Source: Ga0077555 sp050187415
Lineage (GTDB): Bacteria; Pseudomonadota; Alphaproteobacteria; Rhizobiales; Hyphomicrobiaceae
DNA length: 64,000 bases
Assembly: GCA_050187415.1 (NCBI GenBank)
Contig: JBFWXN010000010.1
Coordinates: 37,153 to 101,152 of the forward strand
Reading direction: 5' to 3'
Under the pieces are notes generated by a model. That model was not told the origin of the DNA, did no database searches, and saw only the letters and a list, made by a program, of their open reading frames with translations. The translations under genes and the position numbers were made by a program. This document shows, piece after piece, positions 52,583 to 61,327 of this stretch; position 1 is the first letter of the stretch, and every line of letters starts with the position of its first letter.

Positions 52583-52852
52583 ATGCCGCGCGTGATCTTC
52601 ACTCCGAACATCCAGCGCCACGTGGCGTGTCCGGAAACCACCGTTCCGGGCCGAACGGTACGCGAGGTTCTCGACAACGTCTTTGCGGAGAACGCGCGTG
52701 CACGCAGCTACGTCCTCGACGACCAGGCGGCATTGCGCCGGCATATGTCGGTCTTCCTCGACGGCGAACTCATTCGCGATCGCGCCGGCCTCAGCGACGA
52801 GGTCGGCGAAGCGAGCACGGTCTATGTTTTCCAGGCACTTTCGGGCGGCTGA
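52583..52852 (+). CDS. MoaD/ThiS-family ubiquitin-like protein
   Basis: Beta-grasp sulfur-carrier-like protein of 89 aa ending in the functional-looking double glycine (FQALSGG). VLDNVFAENARARSYVLDDQ and HMSVFLDGELIRDRAGLSDE match the MoaD/ThiS core. The C-terminal GG suggests activation as an adenylate or thiocarboxylate, but no MoeB/ThiF E1 or molybdopterin gene is nearby. It is 18 bases upstream of the BNR-repeat gene; this pairing recurs in other bacteria. GGAGGG precedes the ATG. Confidence 0.9.
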   Translation: MPRVIFTPNIQRHVACPETTVPGRTVREVLDNVFAENARARSYVLDDQAALRRHMSVFLDGELIRDRAGLSDEVGEASTVYVFQALSGG

Positions 52853-52870
52853 CTCGGCAGGAATGGCACC

Positions 52871-53974
52871 ATGAACGACGCACTCCTCGTTTCCACACGC
52901 AAAGGACTTTTCACCGTCGAGCGCCGCGATACCGGCTGGGCCATCACGCGGTCCGACTTCCTCGGTGACAACGTCTCGCTGGCGCTTGCCGACCCGCGCG
53001 ACGGTTTTCGGTACGCGGCCCTCGACCACGGACACTTCGGCGTCAAGATGCAGCGCATGAGCGCCGATGGGACGTGGGAGGAAATCGCGACGCCGGCCTA
53101 TCCCGAAAAGCCGGACGGCTGCGAGGACCTCGACATGTGGGGTCGGCCGCTGCCCTGGTCGACGGTGCGAATCTGGGCGCTCGAGCCGGGCGGCGCCGAC
53201 GAGCCGGGCGTCCTGTGGTGCGGCACCATCCCGGGCGGCCTCTTCCGATCGCGCGACCAAGGCGCGTCCTGGGAGATGATCCGGTCGCTCTGGGATCATC
53301 CGTTGCGCTCGAAATGGATGGGCGGCGGCGCCGATCTTCCCGGGCTGCATTCGATCATCGTCGATCCACGCGACAGCCGGCGCATCAAGATCGCGGTATC
53401 GACGGGCGGCATCTGGGCGTCGGACGACGCGGGCGAGACGTGGTCACAACGCGGCGAAGGCATGCGCGCCGACCACGTTCCACCGGAACTCACGCACGCC
53501 CCGCTTGCACAGGACGTGCATTGCCTGGTGCAGTGTCCGTCGGCGCCCAACCGCTTCTGGGTGCAGCACCACAATGGTATCTTCGTCTCGTCGGACGAAG
53601 CGCGAACGTTCACCGAAATCAAGGAAGCCGGTCCTTCGGTCTTCGGCTTCCCGGTCCGCGTTCATCCCCGCGATCCCGACACGGCGTGGTTCGTGCCTGA
53701 GATCAAAGATGAAAAGCGCATCCCGGTTGGCGGCAGGCTGTGCTTGACGCGAACTCGCGATGGCGGCCGCACTTTCGAAACTCTTGGGGAGGGCCTGCCG
53801 CGCGAGCATGCCTACGACGTCGTCTATCGCCACGCCCTTGCCCTCGACGAGACTGGAGATCGCCTCGCGTTCGGCTCGACCACGGGCGGTCTATGGGTTA
53901 GCGAGAACCAAGGCGACACCTGGTCGATGGTGTCGCATACGCTACCACCCGTCTACGCGGTTCGGTTTGCCTGA
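52871..53974 (+). CDS. BNR/Asp-box repeat protein (sialidase-fold, exo-alpha-sialidase-like)
   Basis: A 367-aa beta-propeller with five Asp-box motifs: SRDQGASW, SDDAGETW, SSDEARTF, TRDGGRTF and SENQGDTW. The Arg triad of real sialidases is not obvious, and no signal peptide is present, so it is probably an intracellular propeller and not a glycosidase. It follows the MoaD-like gene by 18 bases, indicating a joint function that is not yet known. Confidence 0.9.
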   Translation: MNDALLVSTRKGLFTVERRDTGWAITRSDFLGDNVSLALADPRDGFRYAALDHGHFGVKMQRMSADGTWEEIATPAYPEKPDGCEDLDMWGRPLPWSTVRIWALEPGGADEPGVLWCGTIPGGLFRSRDQGASWEMIRSLWDHPLRSKWMGGGADLPGLHSIIVDPRDSRRIKIAVSTGGIWASDDAGETWSQRGEGMRADHVPPELTHAPLAQDVHCLVQCPSAPNRFWVQHHNGIFVSSDEARTFTEIKEAGPSVFGFPVRVHPRDPDTAWFVPEIKDEKRIPVGGRLCLTRTRDGGRTFETLGEGLPREHAYDVVYRHALALDETGDRLAFGSTTGGLWVSENQGDTWSMVSHTLPPVYAVRFA

Positions 53975-54106
53975 AGCCTGGCATGGCGGACCGCCGGGTT
54001 TGCACATCGACGGGATTGCAGATCTACGGGAAAGCCATGAGGAGGCGCCGGCAAGCCGACACCTCCTGTCCTGCGAACGACTCATCCTGGCGTGGCGCAA
54101 GCCGCG

Positions 54107-54832
54107 TCAGCAGGCTTTGCCGTACTTCTTGTAGACAGGCCGCTCGAAGTGGTGCGCGTGCTTCACGATCACCTTCTCCTCGACGTACTCGATGACCGGC
54201 TTGTGGTAGATCCGATTCTCATAGGCCGGCTTCGCGACGTACTTCTCGACTTTCGTCTCGTAGACCGCCGGGTGAAACACCTTGTAGTGCCGCTCCGGCT
54301 TCACCAGCACCTTGTAATGCTCGGTTTTGTAGACCGCGGGTACCACCGCAACCTCTTTCTTCGCCGGCTCGAGCAACGTCTTGTGCGCCTTCGTCTCGTA
54401 GCGAGCGTGGCCGTATCCGTCGTGCGCTTTCACCGAGACGTACTCCGTCTTGTAGACGGCTGAGGTGACGTTGACGATCTTGCGCTCGTGCTCGACCAGG
54501 ATCTTGCGCTCACGCGTCTCGTAGACAGCGGGTTCGACTTTCGGCTCGTAGCTCGCGTCCTTGACCAGCACCTTCACTTCGCGCTCGGCGTAAACGGCGG
54601 GAATGAGTTGCTTCTCCCAGCGGCCCTCGACCTTGACGACCGGCTTTTTCACAATGCCATAGACTGCGGGCACCGAGACCTTCTCGTAGCACACGTGCGC
54701 TTTCGGCTGATGGCCGTAGCTCTGGTGGCCGTAACCTTGATGGCCGTAACCTTGGGCCGATGCCCCACCGATGAGCGCGGTGGTCGAGATGAGGGCGCCG
54801 CCAACAGCGGCAATCAAGCTGGTTCGGGTCAT
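54107..54832 (-). CDS. Secreted PAVY-repeat protein
   Basis: A 241-aa exported protein: signal peptide MTRTSLIAAVGGALISTTAL begins it, ending near GASAQ. Three GYGHQ-type pentapeptides follow, then about six imperfect repeats of roughly 23 residues, each starting PAVY (PAVYGIVKKP, PAVYAEREVK, PAVYETRERK, SAVYKTEYVS, PAVYKTEHYK, PAVYETKVEK) and continuing with alternating Val/Lys. This predicts stacked beta structure on the cell surface or in the periplasm. Rich in Tyr, Lys, Val and His. No enzymatic motif. A promoter is predicted at 54894. Confidence 0.85.
   Translation of the reverse strand: MTRTSLIAAVGGALISTTALIGGASAQGYGHQGYGHQSYGHQPKAHVCYEKVSVPAVYGIVKKPVVKVEGRWEKQLIPAVYAEREVKVLVKDASYEPKVEPAVYETRERKILVEHERKIVNVTSAVYKTEYVSVKAHDGYGHARYETKAHKTLLEPAKKEVAVVPAVYKTEHYKVLVKPERHYKVFHPAVYETKVEKYVAKPAYENRIYHKPVIEYVEEKVIVKHAHHFERPVYKKYGKAC
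54712..54756 (-). repeat. Three tandem 15-base repeats coding for GYGHQ
   Basis: Plus-strand copies TGGCCGTAGCTCTGG, TGGCCGTAACCTTGA and TGGCCGTAACCTTGG. In frame with the PAVY-repeat protein, just after its signal peptide; copy number could vary by slippage without breaking the frame. Confidence 0.8.
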
Positions 54833-54893
54833 AATCGTCTCCGGTCAGTCGGTTGAGCAAATTGAGGGGGGCGGGCTGCCCTCTGATATATTC

Positions 54894-54923
54894 TTTATAA
54901 TACACGTCGGTTCGTTTTGTAAA
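54894..54923 (-). promoter_or_regulatory. Candidate promoter of the PAVY-repeat gene
   Basis: Minus strand: TTTACA (54918-54923), 18-base spacer, TATAAA (54894-54899), in a conspicuous AT-rich patch. It lies 62 bases before the start codon. Confidence 0.6.
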
Positions 54924-55109
54924 GATGATATTTAACAACGTTCATCACGAGATCGCGAGGACGGCACGTCCGCGCAAAAAGACGCGCAAACGCATGACGC
55001 GCGCGGGTTCGCCGCGCGCGCTTAAATTTCTTATCCAAAAGGGATTATTCTCGGTTCCCACCAAGCCGCCCGTCGAGAACCTGCCCACCCTGCAGCCGCG
55101 TGGTCGAGC

Positions 55110-55373
55110 CTACTTGCATGCCTTCTGGCGGGCCAGGCAGTAGACCGGCAAGCCGGTATCGCATTTCAGCTTGATCGGGCCCGCCGCCTTGGCGCCCATG
55201 CCCTTGATCGAGTTGCCGAGGGCCGCCTTGGCCATAAACACTGCCAGATCATGGGTGATCATGTTCGCCGACCCACCCGCCATAACGCATCGCGACGCAG
55301 CTTTGGCCGTCGGGCCGGCGTTCGCGAGCAAGACGGCTGCAACAATCACAAACGTGCGAGCCATGATCCACAT
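55110..55373 (-). CDS. Small secreted protein with four cysteines
   Basis: An 87-aa predicted exported protein: hydrophobic segment TFVIVAAVLLANAGPTAKAA, then a mature part of about 60 residues with cysteines in SRCVMAGG, KLKCDTGLPVYC and the terminal KACK. The pattern suggests two disulfides in the periplasm. I do not recognise a family. GGAG is 6 bases before ATG 55373; ATG 55364 is an alternative. It is divergent from the cysteine hydrolase at 55569. Confidence 0.7.
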   Translation of the reverse strand: MWIMARTFVIVAAVLLANAGPTAKAASRCVMAGGSANMITHDLAVFMAKAALGNSIKGMGAKAAGPIKLKCDTGLPVYCLARQKACK

Positions 55374-55568
55374 GTACGTCTCCGATCGTCGATCTCACAG
55401 ACTGCCTTGGTACATCATGTCCGGCCTGGTGGCTGTGACCGGAACGCGACACCAGGCAGCCGCAGTCGAATTTGTGCACGGGCTTCGAGCAGGCCCTGCC
55501 GAAAGTCCGCAATTGTCGTCTCGACCGGCAGCTTCTAAGCTCGCCCGGCTCAGAGACTTGGAGGCAGC

Positions 55569-56252
55569 ATGGACGCCCGGGACGAACTCAAGGCCGCGCT
55601 CGACAAGGTGTTCGCGGCTGACAGCGCGCTTTATCAGAACCGCGGTTTCCAGCGCCGCATCGGCTTCGGCAAGCGTCCGGCCCTGATCAACATCGACCTG
55701 GCGAATGCTTGGACGCAACCCGGCAACGCCTTCACCTGCGAGGGCATGGAAACAATCATCCCCGCGACACAGGCGCTGCTCAAGGCTTTCCGGGCCCGAA
55801 AGCTGCCCGTCATCTACACCACGACCGCCTACGACGTGACCGAAGGGCCCAATAGCGATATGGGCCTCTGGCAATACAAGATCCCGGTGGAAGTCCTGAA
55901 AACGGGAAGTTGGGAGGCAGCGATCGACGACCGCATCGCCCCCGAGGCCGGCGAGCACGTCATCGTCAAGAAGCGCGCCAGCGCATTTCACGGCACCTAC
56001 CTGAGCGGCATGCTGAGGGCGGCCGGCGTCGACACCGTGATCGTAACGGGCGTGACGGCATGTGCCTGCGTGCGCAACACCGTCGAAGACGCGATTGCCG
56101 ACGGATTTCGTCCGATCATCGTCCGCGAAGCCGTCGGCGACCGCATCATCGGTGCCGTGGAATGGAACCTCTTCGACATCGACGCCAAATTCGGTGACGT
56201 AGAACCGCTCGACAAGGTGCTGGGCTACCTGCAGTCGAACGAGATCGGCTGA
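55569..56252 (+). CDS. Isochorismatase-like cysteine hydrolase (N-carbamoylsarcosine amidohydrolase-like)
   Basis: A 227-aa hydrolase. Catalytic triad: Asp43 in LINIDLANAW, Lys135 in VIVKKRASAF, Cys167 in GVTACACVRNT. The pattern is closest to N-carbamoylsarcosine amidase and related amidohydrolases, but the substrate is not settled. GGAGG precedes the ATG. The gamma-glutamylcyclotransferase-like gene follows 8 bases later in the same direction, so the two probably form an operon. Confidence 0.93.
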   Translation: MDARDELKAALDKVFAADSALYQNRGFQRRIGFGKRPALINIDLANAWTQPGNAFTCEGMETIIPATQALLKAFRARKLPVIYTTTAYDVTEGPNSDMGLWQYKIPVEVLKTGSWEAAIDDRIAPEAGEHVIVKKRASAFHGTYLSGMLRAAGVDTVIVTGVTACACVRNTVEDAIADGFRPIIVREAVGDRIIGAVEWNLFDIDAKFGDVEPLDKVLGYLQSNEIG

Positions 56253-56260
56253 GGGATACC

Positions 56261-56686
56261 GTGACCGGAGAACTGCACCGCATTTTCGTCTATGGCACGC
56301 TCAAGCGCGGTTTTCCCAACCATCACTACATGAGGGGCGCCACTTATGTGGGCGACGCCCGCACGGTCGATGCCTATCCTCTGGTCGTGGGCGGCGTGTG
56401 GTTCACCCCGTACCTCATCCCCGAAAAGGGCGACGGACATCGCGTCAAGGGCGAGGTCTGGGACGTGCCGGACCACATGATGCCGGCTCTGGACAAGCTC
56501 GAAAGCGTCCATCTGCCGAACGGATACCGGCGACAGATAATCGCCGCCGTGCTCGACGGTGCGAGTGAGGCAGTCGATGCCTGGACCTACTTCCGGCAAC
56601 GCCAGCATATACCGATCATCCACACCGACGCGATGGACGACTACCAGGACCGCCGATACAAAGCAGCCGAGGATCGGGACGTCTGA
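56261..56686 (+). CDS. Gamma-glutamylcyclotransferase-family (AIG2-like) protein
   Basis: A 141-aa protein of the GGCT fold. FVYGTLKRGFPNHHY at 9-23 is the substrate-binding loop; the Glu in ALDKLESVHLP (about residue 82) is the expected catalytic acid. It may release 5-oxoproline from gamma-glutamyl compounds, or be a non-catalytic family member. Start is GTG 56261. It is likely co-transcribed with the cysteine hydrolase upstream and convergent with the DJ-1/PfpI gene. Confidence 0.9.
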   Translation: MTGELHRIFVYGTLKRGFPNHHYMRGATYVGDARTVDAYPLVVGGVWFTPYLIPEKGDGHRVKGEVWDVPDHMMPALDKLESVHLPNGYRRQIIAAVLDGASEAVDAWTYFRQRQHIPIIHTDAMDDYQDRRYKAAEDRDV

Positions 56687-56722
56687 TGAAAAGTCGCGAT
56701 CCCCTGCTGCGCCTGCTCTGAC

Positions 56723-57418
56723 TTAGGCGAGCCGCCGCGCCGCCTCGGCAACCGCCGCCGCGCGCTCGGCCTGGCGTCCCGCAGCGGCGGCTTTTGCCTG
56801 CGCAACGACAGCCTCTCCGGCACCTTCCGGCGAACCGGCATCGAACGGCGGCTGCGGATTGTATTCGATACCGAGTTGTATGCCCTTGGCGAGCTCCGGA
56901 CCGAAAGCCTGCGCCGCTACCGTCAGCGCGAAGTCGAGGCCTGCCGTCACGCCGCCGCCGGTGATCACGTTGCCGTCCACGACGACCCGGTCGGCGACGG
57001 GCGTGGCGCCGAATGCGCTCAGCATATCGCGGCTCATCCAATGCGTGGCGGCTCGCTTGCCCTTCAACAAGCCCGCGGCTCCGAGAACGAGCGAACCCGT
57101 GCACACGCTCGTCACATAGCGGGCGCCCGCCGCCTGACGGCGCAGGAACGCCAGCGTCTCCTCGTCGTTGAGCAGGGCATTCATGCCGCCGCCACCCGGC
57201 ACGCAGATCAGGTCGAGATCAGGGCACGTGGCAAACGTGGTCGAAGGCAGGATGCGCATGCCGCCATTGGCCGTGACGGGCTCGAGCGATTTCCAGATGA
57301 GATGCACTTCCGCACCCGGGAACTTGGTGAAAACCTCATGCGGCGCCGTCATGTCGAGCTGGGTGATCTCCGGAAAAATCAGGAGCCCGATACGAAACGG
57401 CTTCGGTGACGTGGCCAT
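56723..57418 (-). CDS. DJ-1/PfpI-family protein (isonitrile hydratase-like)
   Basis: A 231-aa class I glutamine amidotransferase-like protein. PEITQLDMTAPHEVF lies near the N-terminus, ICVPGGGGMNALL before the nucleophile, and the nucleophile elbow TSVCTGSLVLG contains Cys106. THWMSRDML gives the neighbouring residues. Closest to the InhA/isonitrile hydratase branch; a glyoxalase III or chaperone role is also possible. The C-terminus is Ala-rich. AAGG precedes the ATG. Divergent from the haloacid dehalogenase. Confidence 0.92.
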   Translation of the reverse strand: MATSPKPFRIGLLIFPEITQLDMTAPHEVFTKFPGAEVHLIWKSLEPVTANGGMRILPSTTFATCPDLDLICVPGGGGMNALLNDEETLAFLRRQAAGARYVTSVCTGSLVLGAAGLLKGKRAATHWMSRDMLSAFGATPVADRVVVDGNVITGGGVTAGLDFALTVAAQAFGPELAKGIQLGIEYNPQPPFDAGSPEGAGEAVVAQAKAAAAGRQAERAAAVAEAARRLA

Positions 57419-57598
57419 GGCACACCTTTCATGTCCGAGACATTCTGGGCGTGCAAGCTAGAGCCCAGCTTCCCCCGCGACAAGCGCCAGCTCGCCTCGA
57501 CAGTCCCGAGCACGCCGACGCGGGACCAACCCGACTTGCCTGGGGATGGCAACTGGCACAAATGTAGCCCGACCTCTTCAACGACACGGACATGACTC

Positions 57599-58327
57599 AT
57601 GGCCCATACCATCGACATCCTGCGCCGCGAGACGCGCGCCCTTGTCTTCGACCAGTACGGCACGATCGTCGACATGCAGGGCGGGCTGATCGCAGCAGTT
57701 ACGCCGTTCCTGAACAAGAAGGGTTGGACCGGCAATCCCAACCAATTCGTGACGTGGTGGCGGCGCACTCACTATGAGGACAGCATGATCGATGCGCTGC
57801 TCGATCGGGGCCACACGCCCTACCGGCAGATCGGACACCGCGCCGTATCGCAGGTGCTCGACCGCGCCGGCATCGACCACACGCAGGACGAGGTACGGTG
57901 GCTCGTCTCCCAAATCGAGAGCCTGAAGCCGTTCCCGGATGTCATTGCCGCGCTCGAACGCCTGAGTCGGCGCTACAAACTCGTCATTCTGTCGAATGGC
58001 GACCGTGACATGCTGGAAGCCGCCAAACCGCATATCGGCTTTCCGATGGACATGACCGTTTCCGTCCAGGAAGCCGGATACTTCAAACCGCACTGGAAAA
58101 CGTACGCCACGGCCGAGCGGCTGATCACCGATCGCTGGCCCGACATCGAACGCAGCGGCTGCCTATTTGTCGCCAATCATGCCTTCGACTCCATCGGTGC
58201 GAAGTCGCACGGCTTTCGTGCCGCGTTCGTCGACCGCAGAAAACGCCCTTACGGGCAGTCGCCCAATCAGCCGGACATAATCGTGGCGAACTTCAAGGAA
58301 CTGGCTGAGACGCTGGTGCCCGATTGA
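57599..58327 (+). CDS. Type II haloacid dehalogenase (HAD superfamily)
   Basis: A 242-aa HAD enzyme. Motif I is VFDQYGTIVD with nucleophile Asp18; DxYGT is the hallmark of L-2-haloacid dehalogenases rather than phosphatases. LSNGD is motif II, and the Lys of YFKPHWKTY is motif III; the acidic motif is in FVANHAFDSIGA. Expected to hydrolyse 2-haloalkanoates, though natural substrates are often unknown. The ribosome-binding site is weak. Confidence 0.92.
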   Translation: MAHTIDILRRETRALVFDQYGTIVDMQGGLIAAVTPFLNKKGWTGNPNQFVTWWRRTHYEDSMIDALLDRGHTPYRQIGHRAVSQVLDRAGIDHTQDEVRWLVSQIESLKPFPDVIAALERLSRRYKLVILSNGDRDMLEAAKPHIGFPMDMTVSVQEAGYFKPHWKTYATAERLITDRWPDIERSGCLFVANHAFDSIGAKSHGFRAAFVDRRKRPYGQSPNQPDIIVANFKELAETLVPD

Positions 58328-58372
58328 GCCCGGCGAGACTCACCGGCGCGCACTGCGGCTCACACGGAGCCC

Positions 58373-58966
58373 CTACTCCCAGGACATGCGCCCATCCTGT
58401 AGGACGAGAACCTTGTCCTGCGGGATTTCCAGCGAGGTGACCATCGGACCGTCGAGCCCCAGCACCAACCCGCGAACGACCCGGCTCACGGCTCCGTGCG
58501 ATGCAACCACGACATCGTGCTCGACCTCGCTGAGCCAGCCGGCCAACCGGTCCGACAGCATGCGGTAGCTCTCGCCGCCGCGCGGACACCAGTTCCACTT
58601 GTCCCGGTTGTGACCCGCAAAGCCAACCGGATCGACGGTTGGAAGCTCGTGCCAGAGCTGGCCTTCCCAATCGCCATAGTGTTGCTCTTTCAGCCGATCG
58701 TCGTGGCGGAAGGCATCCGGATCCAACCCCATCTCGGCCCGTGCGATGCGCATCGTCTCGCTGGCTCGGGACAGCGGACTTGCGACGTAATCGAGGCTCG
58801 TAGCTTTGGCTCCAATCAGGGCCTTCAAGCGCCGCCCATTGCGTGCCGCTTGGACGCGCCCTTTCGCGTTCAGGGGGACATCGGTCTGGCCCTGGTAACG
58901 CAGGGCCGCATTCCAGTCCGTCTCCCCATGACGCACATAGTAAAGCGTCACGCCCTTGCGCAGCAT
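58373..58966 (-). CDS. Histidine phosphatase family protein
   Basis: A 197-aa member of the phosphoglycerate mutase-like superfamily. YYVRHGETDWNAALRYQGQ has the catalytic RHG (His13); the second His is in VVASHGAVSRV. Size and motif match the GpmB/CobC-type branch, with substrate unknown. GGGAG precedes ATG 58966. It follows the MDR gene on the same strand by 31 bases and may be co-transcribed with it. Confidence 0.93.
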   Translation of the reverse strand: MLRKGVTLYYVRHGETDWNAALRYQGQTDVPLNAKGRVQAARNGRRLKALIGAKATSLDYVASPLSRASETMRIARAEMGLDPDAFRHDDRLKEQHYGDWEGQLWHELPTVDPVGFAGHNRDKWNWCPRGGESYRMLSDRLAGWLSEVEHDVVVASHGAVSRVVRGLVLGLDGPMVTSLEIPQDKVLVLQDGRMSWE

Positions 58967-58997
58967 TCGAGTCTCCCTCGCCTCCGCCGAGGCGCAT

Positions 58998-60005
58998 TCA
59001 GATCTTCAGGACCAGCTTGCCATTGTTGCCGCCCGAGTAGAGAAGGCCCAGCGTCTCGACGAAAGCACCGAGGCCGCCCTCGCGGACGTCTTCGCGCATC
59101 TTCAGCCGGCCTTCACCGTGCCATGCGCCGAGATCCGCGATCGCCTCGGGTATGCGGGGGGCCCAATCGGTCACGATCAGGCCCTGCACGCGCAAGCGCT
59201 GCGTCAGGATGGCCCGGAAGCTCCTGGGGCCCGGCACCGCCTCGGACGCCGTGTAGCCCGAGATCATGCCGCAAAGCGCCACGCGGCCGAACACGTTCAT
59301 TTGCGGTAAAATGACATCCAGGATATCGCCGCCGACGTTCTCGAAGTTGACGTCGATGCCGTCAGGGCACGCCACCCGCAGGCGGTCGCCCAAGTCCCCT
59401 GCCTTATAGTCGATACAGTCGTCGAAGCCGAGGGCCTCCTTCACATAGGCGCACTTTTCGGGCCCACCCGCAATGCCGACCGCGCGACAGCCCTTGATCT
59501 TTGCGATCTGGCCGACGACGGACCCAACCGCCCCCGAAGCGGCCGACACGACGACTGTCTCGCCCGCCTTCGGCTGCCCGACCTCGAGCAGCCCGAAGTA
59601 GGCAGTCCAACCGGGCATGCCGAGCCCGCCCACCCAGCGCTCCAGTGGCGCCTTCGAGACGTCCACCTTGACCACCCGCCCGCGCCCCTTGACGACCGCA
59701 TAGCGCTGGACGCCGAAGACGCTCTGCACCGCATCGCCAATTTTGAAATCCGGGTGCCGCGAGGCGTCCACGTGGCCGGCCGCATAAGCTCGCATCACTT
59801 CGCCGACGCCGACCGGCGGCATGTAGGATCGCGTGTCGTTGACCCAACCGCGCATCGCCGGATCGAGCGAGACATAGGCGATCTTCACGCGGATTTCGCC
59901 ATCCTCGGGCTCCTGCAGGGGAACGTCGCGCAGCGCAAAGCAATCCGATGTCAACGGCCCTGGTGTCGGACGCTTGACCAGAACGACCTGCGTATTCATC
60001 GGCAT
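58998..60005 (-). CDS. NADP-dependent MDR reductase (zinc-less, leukotriene B4 12-hydroxydehydrogenase/CurA-like)
   Basis: A 335-aa medium-chain reductase. YVSLDPAMRGWVNDTRSYMP is the family block near the N-terminus, GGLGMPGWTAYFGLLEVGQP the middle one, and SAASGAVGSVVGQIAKIKGC the nucleotide loop. No zinc cysteines. These enzymes reduce alpha,beta-unsaturated carbonyls. Start at ATG 60005 behind GGAG; ATG 59999 is next to it and the frame extends to 60059. Confidence 0.93.
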   Translation of the reverse strand: MPMNTQVVLVKRPTPGPLTSDCFALRDVPLQEPEDGEIRVKIAYVSLDPAMRGWVNDTRSYMPPVGVGEVMRAYAAGHVDASRHPDFKIGDAVQSVFGVQRYAVVKGRGRVVKVDVSKAPLERWVGGLGMPGWTAYFGLLEVGQPKAGETVVVSAASGAVGSVVGQIAKIKGCRAVGIAGGPEKCAYVKEALGFDDCIDYKAGDLGDRLRVACPDGIDVNFENVGGDILDVILPQMNVFGRVALCGMISGYTASEAVPGPRSFRAILTQRLRVQGLIVTDWAPRIPEAIADLGAWHGEGRLKMREDVREGGLGAFVETLGLLYSGGNNGKLVLKI

Positions 60006-60198
60006 GGGGGTAGCTCCAGCGGCGGAACGGCTGAAGACTAGGTGGCCCCAAGGCGTCACGCAATCGGGACGGCCAAATCACCCCCCCGGAGGCAAGCACC
60101 TGCATCGGGTCCGCGACCGGTCTCGCCGGCTCGCTCCGCATCTCGCCACGAACGAATGAACGAGGGGTCCAGTGCCCTCGCGACGGTCTCCAAGCAGG

Positions 60199-61323
60199 TT
60201 ATCGACGATCACCGACAGACAGACGCCGTTCCAGCCACGCCGAGTAGCGCGAGATGGAAAAGCAGATGATCCAGAAGATCATCGCCGCGAAGGCATAGCC
60301 CGTCATCGCCGTGTTCGGCGCGAACCACTTGGCGTCCGTCAGGCCGGCCTGAACGACACCGAGCAGGTCGAAGATGCCGATGATGAGCACGAGGCTCGTG
60401 TCCTTGGCCAAGCCCACGAAGCTGTTGACGATGCCGGGAATGACCAGCTTCAGCGCCTGCGGCAGGATGATGAGCCCCATTTTCTGGCCGAACGAGAGCC
60501 CGAGGCTATCGGCTGCCTCGTACTGGCCGCGTGGAATTGCCTGCAAGCCGCCTCGTATGGTCTCGGCCATATAGGCGCCCGAAAACAGCATCACGCCGAT
60601 CAAAGCACGCAGCAGCTTGTCGAAAGAGACGCCCTCCGGCAAGAAAAGGGGCAACATCACGGACGACATGAAGAGGATCGTGATCAGCGGCACGGATCGC
60701 ACCACCTCGATGAAGAAAATCGAGGCCCACCGCGCAATCGGCATCTGCGAACGCCGACCCAGCGCCAGAATGATGCCGATCGGGAACGACCCTGCAATCC
60801 CGACCGTGGCGACGATCAGCGTCACCATCAGGCCGCCCCAGTACTCGGTCGGCACCGACGGCAGTCCGAAGACGCCGCCGGAGAGCAGTATCCAGGCGAT
60901 GATCGGCAATCCGATAACGCCGAATAGCCCCAGCCACTTCTTGCCGGGGATGGCGGGTATCATGAGCCCTGCCAGCGTCACGGCTGTCAGGACGTAGGTC
61001 AGAAGCACTCGCCAGCGTTCCGCGTCAGGGTAACGTCCGAACATGAATTGCCCGAACTTCGCCGAAACGAACGGCCAGCAGGCCCCGGCGTTGGCAACAC
61101 GGCACGCATTTCCATCCTCTCCCGTCCAAACCGCTGAAAAGACGGCCCAGTCGAGCGCTGCCGACGCCACGCGCCAGGCGATCCAGAGGCCGAGGATGGT
61201 CAGTACGGTATTCGACCAGGATGAGAACAGGTTCTTGGATAGCCAGCCCACGACCCCGACTTCACTGCGGGGCGGAGCCAATTCCGGAGAGCGAACGTGC
61301 GCTGAGGCGGTTTCGGCGACCAT
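60199..61323 (-). CDS. aapM: General L-amino-acid ABC transporter permease AapM
   Basis: Inner-membrane permease of 374 aa, second of a pair. Membrane segments begin about residue 30; the long first periplasmic loop typical of AapM contains GEDGNACRVANAGACWPFVS. The inner-membrane coupling loop is EAADSLGLSFGQKMGLIILP. It starts 4 bases after the aapQ stop, with the GGAGAGG site inside the end of aapQ, so the two are coupled. It is the last gene of the cluster here; the ATPase does not follow it. Confidence 0.94.
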   Translation of the reverse strand: MVAETASAHVRSPELAPPRSEVGVVGWLSKNLFSSWSNTVLTILGLWIAWRVASAALDWAVFSAVWTGEDGNACRVANAGACWPFVSAKFGQFMFGRYPDAERWRVLLTYVLTAVTLAGLMIPAIPGKKWLGLFGVIGLPIIAWILLSGGVFGLPSVPTEYWGGLMVTLIVATVGIAGSFPIGIILALGRRSQMPIARWASIFFIEVVRSVPLITILFMSSVMLPLFLPEGVSFDKLLRALIGVMLFSGAYMAETIRGGLQAIPRGQYEAADSLGLSFGQKMGLIILPQALKLVIPGIVNSFVGLAKDTSLVLIIGIFDLLGVVQAGLTDAKWFAPNTAMTGYAFAAMIFWIICFSISRYSAWLERRLSVGDRR

Positions 61324-61327
61324 GGCA

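Noticed and set aside
54925..55143. Plus-strand open frame of 72 codons between the two small secreted-protein genes.
   Set aside because: It has no ribosome-binding site, starts within the promoter of the PAVY gene and overlaps the end of the Cys-containing protein gene on the other strand.
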